A stretch of DNA of 64,000 nt from Porphyromonadaceae bacterium UBA7180 (GTDB lineage: Bacteria > Bacteroidota > Bacteroidia > Bacteroidales > Muribaculaceae): NCBI GenBank assembly GCA_002491165.1, contig DKVK01000060.1, forward strand, positions 21,010 to 85,009. The letters run 5' to 3'. A program made the translations under genes and the position numbers. The notes under the pieces are model-generated. The model saw nothing but the letters and a program-made list of their open reading frames with translations, was not told the origin of the DNA and searched no databases. This document shows, piece after piece, positions 1 through 7,812 of the stretch (its first letter is position 1; each line of letters starts with the position of its first letter).

Positions 1-687
1 CAGGACCCCTACTCCTTCCGTTGCATCCCGCAGGTTCACGGCGCGGTGAAAGACGCCATGTGGCACGTCACCGACGTCCTCCACACCGAAATCAACTCCG
101 TGACCGACAACCCCACAGTCTTCCCCGACGAAGACCTGGTAATCTCGGGCGGTAACTTCCACGGCGAACCCATCGCCCTGATATTCGACTATATGGGCGT
201 AGCGCTCCACGAACTCGGCAACATCTCCGAGCGCCGCGTGGCACAGCTCATCCTCGGCCTGCGCGGACTCCCCGAGTTCCTCGTGGCAAAACCGGGCCTC
301 AACTCCGGCTTCATGATTCCGCAGTATGCCGCCGCTTCGATGGTCAGCCAGAACAAGATGTACGCATGGCCCGCTTCGTGCGACTCCATCGTCAGCTCCA
401 ACGGCCAGGAAGACCTCGTGTCTATGGGTGCCAACGCCGCCACCAAGCTCCACAAGATTATCTCCAACCTGCAGTACATCGCAGCCATCGAGCTGATGAA
501 CGCCGCCCAGGCACTCGAGTTCCGTCGCCCGCTCAAGTCTTCGCCTTACATCGAGCACGTGATGGAAGAATACCGCCGTCACGTTCCCTTCGTGGAAGAT
601 GACGTTGTCATGGCCGACTACATAGCCAAGACAATGGACTTCCTCAACGGCTTCGACGTAACCATCGAGTCGGCGAACGAAATCTAA
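1..687 (+). CDS. hutH: Histidine/aromatic amino acid ammonia-lyase, C-terminal part (5' truncated by window edge)
   Basis: The reading frame is open from base 1, so only the last 228 residues of a roughly 500-residue enzyme are present. The visible part opens with the QDPYSFR motif of the HAL/PAL family and carries the conserved NFHGEP and ISERRVAQL segments. The family deaminates histidine to urocanate (or phenylalanine/tyrosine to cinnamates) using an MIO cofactor made from an Ala-Ser-Gly triad, which lies in the missing N-terminal part. No other hut gene is visible downstream, so histidine specificity is inferred from family resemblance; a PAL/TAL-like activity is possible. Confidence 0.85.
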   Translation, partial: QDPYSFRCIPQVHGAVKDAMWHVTDVLHTEINSVTDNPTVFPDEDLVISGGNFHGEPIALIFDYMGVALHELGNISERRVAQLILGLRGLPEFLVAKPGLNSGFMIPQYAAASMVSQNKMYAWPASCDSIVSSNGQEDLVSMGANAATKLHKIISNLQYIAAIELMNAAQALEFRRPLKSSPYIEHVMEEYRRHVPFVEDDVVMADYIAKTMDFLNGFDVTIESANEI

Positions 688-710
688 ACTCCTGACGTTA
701 AATAGAATAG

Positions 711-746
711 CAGAGGCACACCCGGCGTTATGCGGATGTGCCTCTG
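711..746 (+). terminator. Hairpin terminator after the ammonia-lyase gene
   Basis: A 10-bp stem (CAGAGGCACA at 711-720 against TGTGCCTCTG at 737-746) continues inward with three more pairs after one mismatch. It is followed by TTCGTTAT, a weak T-rich tail. Confidence 0.65.
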
Positions 747-775
747 TTCGTTATAACAATTTCAAAGATTGTAAA

Positions 776-1537
776 ATGTACACACTAAGCCAGTTACAAG
801 AGCGCCGGTCGGTGCGTTCATATACCGCGGAGCCGATACCCGACGCCGTTCGCCGCTCGCTCAACGCCGACATTTCAGAACTCAACAGCCATCTCCATGG
901 TCTGAGGCTACAGATTGTCTACGGCGACGACACCCCGTTCCGCGGTCGCATGGGAAGCTACGGCATGTTCGCGGGAGTCGGCAACTACGTGGCGGCAGTC
1001 ATCGATACCGGCGTGCAGTTTTCCGCCGAACGCGCCGGATACGGTTGCCAACAGATAGTGATGGACGCCGTGACGCACGGCCTCGGCACGTGCTTCGTGG
1101 GAGGCACTTTCTCGGCACAGGCAATCCCCGTGCAAGTGCGCGCCGGCGAGAAAATTGAGTTTATCGTCACATTAGGATATGCCGCCGAAAAGACGCGCAC
1201 CATGGCACGCCTGATGGCGGGAATCGCCCACCGCAAGAAGATGGGCGGACGCGACTTCTTCGATGCAGGCCGCTCCGCTGTCAGCTACGACGAAGCCGTG
1301 AAGCGCTATCCGCTCCTCGCCCCGGCTCTGGACGCCGTAAGCTGCGCCCCCTCGGCCATGAACCGCCGACCCGAACGCTTCTATCTCGACAGCGAGGGCA
1401 CCGTCCGCGCCTTCGTTAAAGACTACACCGGCTTAAACCCCGTGGACCTCGGCATAGCCAAATACAACTTCGCGCAGCTCCTCCCCGGCGAATGGGACTT
1501 CGGCAACGACACCCCTTTCCTCCCCTTCGAAGAATAA
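776..1537 (+). CDS. Nitroreductase-family protein (TM-nitroreductase type)
   Basis: A 253-residue FMN-dependent nitroreductase-like protein. The N-terminal RRSVRSY motif (residues 10-16) is the FMN-phosphate site of the family, and the segment MDAVTHGLGTCFVGG (about residues 98-112) matches the conserved helix and glycine loop. The second half looks like another, degenerate nitroreductase lobe (APSAMNRRPERFYL, about residues 190-203), as in the fused putative TM nitroreductase group (PF14512), where one chain replaces the usual homodimer. The substrate is unknown. It stands alone between two terminator or promoter regions. Confidence 0.8.
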   Translation: MYTLSQLQERRSVRSYTAEPIPDAVRRSLNADISELNSHLHGLRLQIVYGDDTPFRGRMGSYGMFAGVGNYVAAVIDTGVQFSAERAGYGCQQIVMDAVTHGLGTCFVGGTFSAQAIPVQVRAGEKIEFIVTLGYAAEKTRTMARLMAGIAHRKKMGGRDFFDAGRSAVSYDEAVKRYPLLAPALDAVSCAPSAMNRRPERFYLDSEGTVRAFVKDYTGLNPVDLGIAKYNFAQLLPGEWDFGNDTPFLPFEE

Positions 1538-1580
1538 CGAAGGTTTGTTTCGCGGGTTTGGGATAAAAAATGCAGAAAAA

Positions 1581-1612
1581 TTTCGATAATCGGGATTTTA
1601 TTTGTAACTTTG
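1581..1612 (+). promoter_or_regulatory. Promoter of endonuclease IV gene
   Basis: TTTC at 1581-1584, a 20-base spacer and TAACTTTG at 1605-1612 match the Bacteroidota primary sigma consensus (TTTG, 19-21 bases, TAnnTTTG) except for one base in the -33 box. Transcription should start near 1618, which excludes the upstream in-frame start at 1617 in favour of the ATG at 1680. Confidence 0.65.
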
Positions 1613-1679
1613 CAAATTGAGATGCAAGAGGCTTTCCGGAGCCGTGTGTCCCGACGGAAACACATGTCACGAGATTAAT

Positions 1680-2537
1680 ATGTCACGAGATAGAAAATAT
1701 ATAGGCGCCCACGTAAGTAGCGCCGGTGGCGCTGCCAACACTCCGGCGCGTGCCCACGAAATCGGAGCGCGTGCTTTTGCGCTCTTCACCGGCCAATCCA
1801 ACCGCTGGCAGTCGAAAGCCATCAGCCCGGCCGACGCCGACCTCTTCAAGGAACAGTGCGCACTCTACGGCTACACGCCGGAGATGATCCTGCCCCACGA
1901 CAATTTCCTCATCAACCTGGGAAGCAATGACCCGGAGAAGTTGGAAAAATCGCGGAAGTCGTTCCTCCAGGAGGTGGAGCGATGCATGGCGCTGGGTCTG
2001 ACAATGCTCAATTTCCATCCCGGCTCCCACCTCGGCCGGATGAGCGAGGAGGACTGCCTGAAACGCATTGCGGAAAGCCTCGACGAGATTATCGCGCAGA
2101 CCGGCGACGTAGTGATGGTTATAGAAAACACGGCCGGCCAGGGTTCTAACCTCGGCTACGATTTCGCCCATCTGGCGCGCATCATAGAGCTGGTTGACAA
2201 TAAGGAGCGCATGGGTGTATGCATCGACACGTGCCACGCCTATTCGGCCGGCTACGACCTGCGTTCGGAAGAGGGCTACGAAAAGGTGTGGAAAGACTTC
2301 GACGACATCGTCGGGTTGAAATATCTGCGAGGAATGCACCTCAACGACGACAAGCGGGAGTGCGGCTCACGCATAGACCGCCATGAAAGCATCGGGCGGG
2401 GGACACTAGGCGAAGAGTTTTTCCGACGCCTCGTCAACGACCCGCGCACCGACGGCATCCCCCTCATCCTCGAAACTCCCGACGAGAGCCTATGGCCGCA
2501 GGAAATAGCGTGGCTTTACAGCCAGATTGACTCCTGA
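1680..2537 (+). CDS. nfo: Endonuclease IV (AP endonuclease)
   Basis: A 285-residue TIM-barrel enzyme that cuts the backbone 5' of abasic sites in base-excision repair. Metal-binding motifs are all present: GAHVSSAGG near the start, NFHPGSH, IENTAGQG, CIDTCHAYSAGYD and HLNDDKRECGSRIDRHESIGRG-type ligands, covering the three-zinc site. I chose ATG 1680 because the frame's earlier start (1617) lies at the predicted transcription start and adds a segment with no family similarity. It is probably monocistronic, with the sugar transporter beginning 89 bases later. Confidence 0.93.
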   Translation: MSRDRKYIGAHVSSAGGAANTPARAHEIGARAFALFTGQSNRWQSKAISPADADLFKEQCALYGYTPEMILPHDNFLINLGSNDPEKLEKSRKSFLQEVERCMALGLTMLNFHPGSHLGRMSEEDCLKRIAESLDEIIAQTGDVVMVIENTAGQGSNLGYDFAHLARIIELVDNKERMGVCIDTCHAYSAGYDLRSEEGYEKVWKDFDDIVGLKYLRGMHLNDDKRECGSRIDRHESIGRGTLGEEFFRRLVNDPRTDGIPLILETPDESLWPQEIAWLYSQIDS

Positions 2538-2626
2538 CAAGCAGCGCTTGTGGCAGCCGGCAGTTCAATACGGACTCTCAATCAACAAACTTACAATATA
2601 TTATTTGACAAATAAACTTACAGGAC

Positions 2627-4015
2627 ATGAAAACTCCCCCCAATCTAAAATTCTGGCAACTGTGGAATCTCAGCTTCGGATTCTTCGGGGTGCAGATAGC
2701 CTACGCCCTCCAGAGCGCCAACATCTCGCGTATCTTCGCCACGCTTGGCGCCGACCCGCATAACCTGTCGTACTTCTGGATACTTCCGCCGTTGGCCGGT
2801 ATCATAGTGCAGCCTATAATCGGCGTGCTGAGCGACCGTACCTGGACGCGTTTCGGACGCCGTATCCCGTACCTTTTCATAGGAGTTCTCATCGCCGTCA
2901 TCGTGATGTGCCTGCTCCCCAACGCCGGCAGCTTCGGAATGACCGTGGGCGCCGCAATGGTATTCGGGCTTTTCGCCCTGATGTTCCTCGACACCTCCAT
3001 CAACATGGCGATGCAGCCCTTCAAGATGATGGTGGGCGACATGGTGAACGAGAAACAGAAAGGCCTGGCCTACTCCATACAGAGTTTCCTCTGCAACGCC
3101 GGCTCGCTGGTAGGTTACCTCTTCCCTATCTTCTTCACGGCCATAGGAATACAGGCCGTCGCCCCAAAAGGCGTGATTCCCGATTCGGTGATATACTCCT
3201 TCTACATAGGCGCGGCCATCCTGATTTTCTGCGTCATTTACACCTCGGTGAAAGTCAAGGAATATCCTCCGGAAATTTATAACCAATACCACCCCGTGAA
3301 GAAAGGCGAGGAGAAAGCCAATATCTTCAAACTCCTTGTCAATGCCCCGTCGGCCTTCTGGACGGTAGGCCTCGTGCAGTTCTTCTGCTGGGCGGCTTTC
3401 ATGTATATGTGGACCTACACCAACGGCGCGCTCGCCGACAACATTTTCCACGCCCCGACGGCATTGCACGAGGGCAAGGTGGTGCTCGACACCGCTTCCA
3501 AGGAATATCAGGCAGCCGGCGACTGGGTAGGAGTCCTCTTCGCCGTTCAGGCCATCGGCTCCGTCATCTGGGCACCGATCATCGCCCTCTTCAAGAGCCG
3601 CAAGTTCGCCTACATCCTCTCGCTCGTTCTCGGCGCCTTCGGTTTCATCTCGGTATTCTTCTTCCAGAACCAGTATCTGCTCTTCATAAGCTACGCGCTG
3701 ATAGGATGCGCCTGGGCGGCCATGCTGGCGTTGCCTTTCACCATCCTCACCAACTCGCTCACCGGCGGCCACATGGGCACATACCTCGGCCTCTTCAACG
3801 GCACCATCTGCATCCCGCAGATAGTGGCGGCTGCACTGGGCGGCGTTATCCTCAGCATCTTTACCACACCGGGACAAGCCGCTCCGCAGGTCTATATGCT
3901 TGTCTTTGCCGGCGTCCTGCTGCTCATCGGGGCCTGCTGCGTACTCTTCGTAAAAGAAGGAACCGCCGACCGCGGTAAGGAAGTAGTGGACATTCCCGAC
4001 TCGGAAGCTCTCTGA
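2627..4015 (+). CDS. MFS/GPH-type sugar transporter (SLC45-like)
   Basis: A 462-residue inner-membrane carrier with about 12 hydrophobic segments. The loop LSDRTWTRFGRRIPYLFIG (about residues 66-84) is the RxGRR-type signature of the glycoside-pentoside-hexuronide/sucrose-maltose branch of the major facilitator superfamily. Bacteroides relatives lie beside alpha-glucan utilisation genes, and a SusB-like GH97 glucosidase is about 13 kb away here, so import of glucose or maltose is a reasonable guess but not shown. It is followed by a strong terminator and stands as a single transcription unit. Confidence 0.85.
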   Translation: MKTPPNLKFWQLWNLSFGFFGVQIAYALQSANISRIFATLGADPHNLSYFWILPPLAGIIVQPIIGVLSDRTWTRFGRRIPYLFIGVLIAVIVMCLLPNAGSFGMTVGAAMVFGLFALMFLDTSINMAMQPFKMMVGDMVNEKQKGLAYSIQSFLCNAGSLVGYLFPIFFTAIGIQAVAPKGVIPDSVIYSFYIGAAILIFCVIYTSVKVKEYPPEIYNQYHPVKKGEEKANIFKLLVNAPSAFWTVGLVQFFCWAAFMYMWTYTNGALADNIFHAPTALHEGKVVLDTASKEYQAAGDWVGVLFAVQAIGSVIWAPIIALFKSRKFAYILSLVLGAFGFISVFFFQNQYLLFISYALIGCAWAAMLALPFTILTNSLTGGHMGTYLGLFNGTICIPQIVAAALGGVILSIFTTPGQAAPQVYMLVFAGVLLLIGACCVLFVKEGTADRGKEVVDIPDSEAL

Positions 4016-4038
4016 CAACAACAATCTCCCTATATATG

Positions 4039-4070
4039 ACAAAGACCGACCAATACACGTCGGTCTTTGT
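4039..4070 (+). terminator. Rho-independent terminator after the sugar transporter
   Basis: A perfect 12-bp stem (ACAAAGACCGAC at 4039-4050, GTCGGTCTTTGT at 4059-4070) with an 8-base loop, followed by TGTTTTC. Confidence 0.85.
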
Positions 4071-4215
4071 TGTTTTCAGGGCAAAACCCAAGAGTACCCG
4101 CGAGCGTTATTATTGCTGACTCCTTTCGGATAAACCAAGGAATTGGATTTTTTCACCTAGAGATGTCACTTTTGGGACGCTCGGGCGTCTAATAGGCAAC
4201 ACAACAATTTCAACA

Positions 4216-4458
4216 ATGGCAAGCAATCGAGTAAAACGTAATATCTGGCTGACGCTGGCGGTGCTGAATGTGGGCGCTATCGCGAACCGCGCTATCGGCG
4301 TTGCCGACGGGTCTTTGGAATGGTGGCAACTGGTTTCAACCATAGTCATTTCCCTTTTCTGCATCAAGTTCTTCCTATGCTACCACAAGCAGGTGAAACT
4401 CGGCAATCTCTTCGGGCCGGCCGATCCGCTCGGCCGTAAACGCAGAACCTCCAACTAA
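4216..4458 (+). CDS. Small membrane protein of unknown function (80 aa)
   Basis: I do not recognise this protein. It has two likely transmembrane helices (about residues 10-25 and 38-54) and a basic C-terminus ending GRKRRTSN. The start at 4216 gives a positively charged N-terminus (MASNRVKRN) before the first helix, consistent with an inside-in hairpin. A second tiny membrane gene follows 14 bases after the stop, so the two probably form an operon. A short hairpin (GACGC/GCGTC near 4173) lies in its leader. Confidence 0.6.
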   Translation: MASNRVKRNIWLTLAVLNVGAIANRAIGVADGSLEWWQLVSTIVISLFCIKFFLCYHKQVKLGNLFGPADPLGRKRRTSN

Positions 4459-4472
4459 CCCAACGACGAATT

Positions 4473-4616
4473 ATGTATATCGGAGGATTTTGCCTTTTAT
4501 TGTCGGCATTCATAATGTGGATGTGCCATTTCAGTCCGGTTATCTGTCTATGCATGGCAGCCGGGGGATTCTGCATGTTGGCCGGAGGCTTCGCTTCGCG
4601 CAAACAGAAGAAATAA
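4473..4616 (+). CDS. Tiny cysteine-rich membrane peptide (47 aa)
   Basis: An ATG at 4473 opens a 47-codon frame ending TAA at 4614-4616, 14 bases after the preceding small membrane gene. The product is nearly all hydrophobic: MYIGGFCLLLSAFIMW, then a second hydrophobic stretch with Gly-Gly turns, and a basic tail ASRKQKK. It contains four cysteines, all inside the hydrophobic part. The positive-inside tail, the membrane-like composition and the position in a two-gene unit argue for a real gene. The longer frame overlapping it (4490-4705) has no such character and I treat it as a shadow. Confidence 0.55.
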   Translation: MYIGGFCLLLSAFIMWMCHFSPVICLCMAAGGFCMLAGGFASRKQKK

Positions 4617-4723
4617 CGGTGCACCCGGAGGACCTTTCCCTTGCGCCAAACAAGACTGTTCATCTGCAAACGGGCACACCGATTGGTCATTTACCATATT
4701 TTTAGAGGGTTTGTCATTTTTAA

Positions 4724-4755
4724 TTTGCAGGAACGGAGGAAAATGGTTAACTTTG
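4724..4755 (+). promoter_or_regulatory. Promoter of cdsA
   Basis: TTTG at 4724-4727, an exact 20-base spacer and TAACTTTG at 4748-4755 are a full match to the Bacteroidota sigma consensus. The start of transcription would be near 4761, about 75 bases before the chosen cdsA start. Confidence 0.8.
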
Positions 4756-4836
4756 CGTTAAGTATCCGCCCTATTCAATTTGTTACCGGTCTATAGACAT
4801 GAATACAGGCGGAACCGGATAAGACGTCCAAACGCA

Positions 4837-5706
4837 ATGAACCCGAAGAAAATTCTCATACGCGCCCTCAGCGGCGCCGTCTATATAGCCATCATCGTCG
4901 GCCTGATATGCCTCGGGCCGCTTGGCACCCTGCTGTTGGCAGAGATTCTCGCCGTCATGGCAACCCTTGAATTTGAACGTATCTCCATGGGGCAATACCG
5001 CATGCCGCCGTTGCAGCGAGCGCTGATAGTGCTCGCCGTGGTTGCGATGGTCTGCATCCCCACACCGATAGCTCTCGGCTCGGCCGCTACTTTCCTGCTT
5101 TGCCTCTTCCTGCTGTACCTCTGCGAGCTGTTCGGCGATGCGAAACGCCCGCTTGCCACAATCAAAACCGCCGCCATGGCAATTGTGTACGTCGGATTGC
5201 CGATGATGACGATGACACTGACGGCCATGACACTTTCCGGCTCGTCAGGCAGCGGCAGTTTCGCCGACCTTTCGCATTGCAGCTATAACGTCTGCTTCCC
5301 TATCCTGCTGATGTTCATCCTCATCTGGATAAACGACACGGGAGCTTTCCTTGTGGGAAGCCTCATCGGGCGCCACAAGCTCTTCGAGCGCATTTCGCCG
5401 AAAAAGACATGGGAAGGATTCTTCGGCGGTATGGCGCTGACCGTTGCGGCAGCCGTGGCAATGCAGGTTTGCGGGCTGCAGGATTTCTTCAATTTCCATT
5501 TCTCCACTGCGGTGTGGGGTGTCCTGGGAGTCCTTGTATGCTTGTTGGCAACGATAGGCGACCTTGCGGAATCAATGATAAAACGCAACCTCGGACTCAA
5601 GGACAGCGGCATGATAATGCCGGGCCACGGCGGAATCCTGGACCGCATCGACTCACTGCTCTTCGTAATGCCGGCCTTCGCCCTCTTAATCTTCTTCATC
5701 AGATGA
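4837..5706 (+). CDS. cdsA: Phosphatidate cytidylyltransferase (CDP-diglyceride synthase)
   Basis: A 289-residue polytopic membrane enzyme that makes CDP-diacylglycerol from phosphatidate and CTP, the branch point for phosphatidylethanolamine and other phospholipids. The family signature is complete near the C-terminus: GDLAESMIKR, then KDSGMIMPGHGGILDRIDS, with the metal-binding acidic residues. About eight hydrophobic segments precede it. ATG 4837 was chosen over the non-ATG start at 4780 because the extra residues are hydrophilic and atypical for the family. A bidirectional terminator separates it from the convergent rpe gene. Confidence 0.93.
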   Translation: MNPKKILIRALSGAVYIAIIVGLICLGPLGTLLLAEILAVMATLEFERISMGQYRMPPLQRALIVLAVVAMVCIPTPIALGSAATFLLCLFLLYLCELFGDAKRPLATIKTAAMAIVYVGLPMMTMTLTAMTLSGSSGSGSFADLSHCSYNVCFPILLMFILIWINDTGAFLVGSLIGRHKLFERISPKKTWEGFFGGMALTVAAAVAMQVCGLQDFFNFHFSTAVWGVLGVLVCLLATIGDLAESMIKRNLGLKDSGMIMPGHGGILDRIDSLLFVMPAFALLIFFIR

Positions 5707-5731
5707 AATAATTGTCTTTTCAAACACGATA

Positions 5732-5763
5732 AACGGCGACTCCCGGGTTAGGGAATCGCCGTT
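5732..5763. terminator. Bidirectional terminator between cdsA and rpe
   Basis: A 13-base stem with one mismatch (AACGGCGACTCCC at 5732-5744, GGGAATCGCCGTT at 5751-5763), a 6-base loop, and ATAATTTTTT on the cdsA side. The two flanking genes converge on it. Confidence 0.8.
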
Positions 5764-5783
5764 ATAATTTTTTCTATGAGAAA

Positions 5784-6428
5784 TCAGAGATTGCAGAGCG
5801 TGGTTATAGCGGCTTCCGGATCCGGGGCTTTGAAGACATAGCTTCCGGCCACGAGGATGTCGGCGCCGGCTTCGGCAAGCTGTTTGCCGGTCTCGGCGTT
5901 CACGCCGCCATCCACCTCTATGAGGGCGTGCGAGCGGGTGGAGTCGATGAGGCGGCGCAGTTCGGCCACTTTCTTTACGGAGTGTTCTATGAAGGGCTGC
6001 CCGCCGAATCCGGGATTCACCGACATGATGAGCACGAGGTCAACGTCTTCGATGATGTCCACGAGAGTCGAGACGGGTGTAGCCGGGCAGATGGTGACAC
6101 CGGCTTTCATCCCGGCACGGTGTATCTGCTGCACGCAACTGTGCAGGTGCAGGCAGGCCTCCTGGTGCACGTTCATGATTTCGGCGCCGAGGTCACGAAC
6201 CTGAGAAATCCATTTCTGCGGTTCTACTATCATCAGATGCACGTCGAGAGGTTTCCTGCAAACCTTGGCGACATCCTTCATCACGGGGAAACCGAACGAA
6301 ATGTTCGGCACAAATACACCGTCCATCACGTCGAGGTGGAGGTAATCGGCCTGCGAACGGTTAATCATCTCGAGCTCGGGAGTGAGGTTGGCGAAGTTCG
6401 CCGACAGCAACGAGGGTGAAACTTTCAT
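5784..6428 (-). CDS. rpe: Ribulose-phosphate 3-epimerase
   Basis: A 214-residue TIM-barrel enzyme interconverting ribulose 5-phosphate and xylulose 5-phosphate in the non-oxidative pentose phosphate pathway. Visible motifs: SPSLLSANF at the start, HLDVMDGVFVPNISFG (catalytic Asp and metal ligands), HLMIVEP, VNPGFGGQPFI and EVDGGVN near the C-terminus. The length is typical. It is the last of four minus-strand genes; the DedA gene ends 25 bases upstream of its start, so cotranscription is likely. Confidence 0.95.
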   Translation of the reverse strand: MKVSPSLLSANFANLTPELEMINRSQADYLHLDVMDGVFVPNISFGFPVMKDVAKVCRKPLDVHLMIVEPQKWISQVRDLGAEIMNVHQEACLHLHSCVQQIHRAGMKAGVTICPATPVSTLVDIIEDVDLVLIMSVNPGFGGQPFIEHSVKKVAELRRLIDSTRSHALIEVDGGVNAETGKQLAEAGADILVAGSYVFKAPDPEAAITTLCNL

Positions 6429-6453
6429 ATTTCTTCAGTATAGGATTTTAGTG

Positions 6454-7152
6454 TTATTTTTTTGTATCGGATTCAGAGCCGGTCTTATGTTTTTTCAGCG
6501 CGTTGTAGAGTATGTACAGCACGCAGAGGGCGAGCAATGCGTAGCCGCCCCATGTGAGGTATTTGTTGTATTCCTCCACCTTTGCGAAGAGCTGGTCGGG
6601 CGTCACGGTGCGCGACAGTATCCATCCCACGAAAGCGAGGACCGCGTTCCACACCAATGCGCCGAGGGAGGTGAACAGGGCGAATCGGCCCACGTTCATA
6701 CGCGCCAGTCCGGCGGGAATGGAGATGAGCTGGCGTATGGCGGGTATGAGGCGTCCCACGAAGGTGGAGACTGCGCCGTGCTCGTCGAAGTAACGCTCTG
6801 CCTTGTCCACCTTCTCGCGGTTGATGAGGCAGGCGTGGCCGAAGCGGCTGTCGGCGAAGCGGTAGACTACGGGGCGGCCCACCCACAATGCCAGGTAATA
6901 GTTCACGAACGCGCCGCACAGGGCGCCCAAAGTGGCCATCACCACCACCATGTATATGTTCATGTCGGCTCCGGCCCCGGTGTTGACGCACGCCAGATAG
7001 GCCGCGGGAGGAACAACCACCTCCGACGGAAACGGGATGAAGGAACTCTCTATGAGCATGAACAGGAACACGAACATGTAGCTGGCGTTGTCCACGAACC
7101 ATTGGAAAAACGCGCTTGCGTCGAACAGGGAGAGGGTCACGAGATCTAACAT
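6454..7152 (-). CDS. DedA/SNARE-associated family membrane protein
   Basis: A 232-residue inner-membrane protein of the DedA family, whose members include flippases for undecaprenyl phosphate and phosphatidylethanolamine and support proton-motive force. Visible: a first helix with FMLIESSFIPFPSEVVVPPAA (conserved Glu and Pro residues, about 33-52), the central loop GRLIPAIRQLISIPAGLARM (conserved Arg residues and Gly-rich hinge), and a terminal helix before a lysine-rich tail. It lies between rpe and the UDG-like gene in one minus-strand run. Confidence 0.88.
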   Translation of the reverse strand: MLDLVTLSLFDASAFFQWFVDNASYMFVFLFMLIESSFIPFPSEVVVPPAAYLACVNTGAGADMNIYMVVVMATLGALCGAFVNYYLALWVGRPVVYRFADSRFGHACLINREKVDKAERYFDEHGAVSTFVGRLIPAIRQLISIPAGLARMNVGRFALFTSLGALVWNAVLAFVGWILSRTVTPDQLFAKVEEYNKYLTWGGYALLALCVLYILYNALKKHKTGSESDTKK

Positions 7153-7212
7153 ATCTGTTGTCGGTATTTTTTCGGTAAAACGTGCCGGGCATAGCTGCCG
7201 TAAGCCCGGGGG

Positions 7213-7800
7213 TCAGAGGATTTCGAGTGAATGGAGCATACAGCGGTAGAACTCTGCCTTCTTCTCCACGGACATGGGGAAGGCACGCGACGTAGAGGGC
7301 ATCCTCCAGTGCGTTAGCACGTGCGGCACTCCCGGCACGCGGATAGCTTCCCATTCGCCGGTCTTTGGCACCGGCGTTCCGGTAAGTCCCGCTATCACCT
7401 GCGCGGCTTTCTCGCCGGTGGTGGCTATGGCCTCGCAGGCCGGGAGCTTGGCCATCATCGCCGTAAGGTCAATAGGCTTCTCTATCTGCAAGTACTTGTC
7501 GGAGGCGTTACCTTTGAGCCGCACGGCCTCGCGCCCGGTGTCGCTGAGCGCTATCCCCAGTTCGGTGAGCATCTCCTTAATGGCGTCGAGGCGGAATGTC
7601 TTGTGCTCCTCGTCCACGAAATAGAGTTTGTCGCCGTGGGTCAGCAGCCCGAAGACGCGCCACATATCGTTTATGTAGTTGGGGTAATAAAAGTCCATGC
7701 TCCAGCGCGCGGGCGCCGGAGGGAAGGTGCCGCACATCAGCAGACGCGCATCCGCCGGAAGCCACGGCTCGAAGGGATGTTTCTCCACAAGATGTTCCAT
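7213..7800 (-). CDS. Uracil-DNA glycosylase-superfamily protein
   Basis: A 195-residue protein of the UDG superfamily (TDG/Mug-like branch). The N-terminal LLMCGTFPPAPARWSMDFYY occupies the place of the water-activating and pyrimidine-stacking loop, and THWRMPSTSRAF near residue 165 matches the minor-groove loop (PSxSxA). Such proteins excise uracil or mispaired bases, or are catalytically inert relatives. The catalytic Asp or Asn of classical families is not obvious, so activity is uncertain. It starts 12 bases after the A-type flavoprotein gene and is probably translated from the same message. Confidence 0.75.
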   Translation of the reverse strand: MEHLVEKHPFEPWLPADARLLMCGTFPPAPARWSMDFYYPNYINDMWRVFGLLTHGDKLYFVDEEHKTFRLDAIKEMLTELGIALSDTGREAVRLKGNASDKYLQIEKPIDLTAMMAKLPACEAIATTGEKAAQVIAGLTGTPVPKTGEWEAIRVPGVPHVLTHWRMPSTSRAFPMSVEKKAEFYRCMLHSLEIL

Positions 7801-7812
7801 AGTCTCTCTTAA

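Noticed and set aside
2645..4042. 465-codon frame on the minus strand opposite the sugar transporter
   Set aside because: It mirrors the transporter gene, is rich in His/Glu/Arg with no domain, and lies fully in its shadow.
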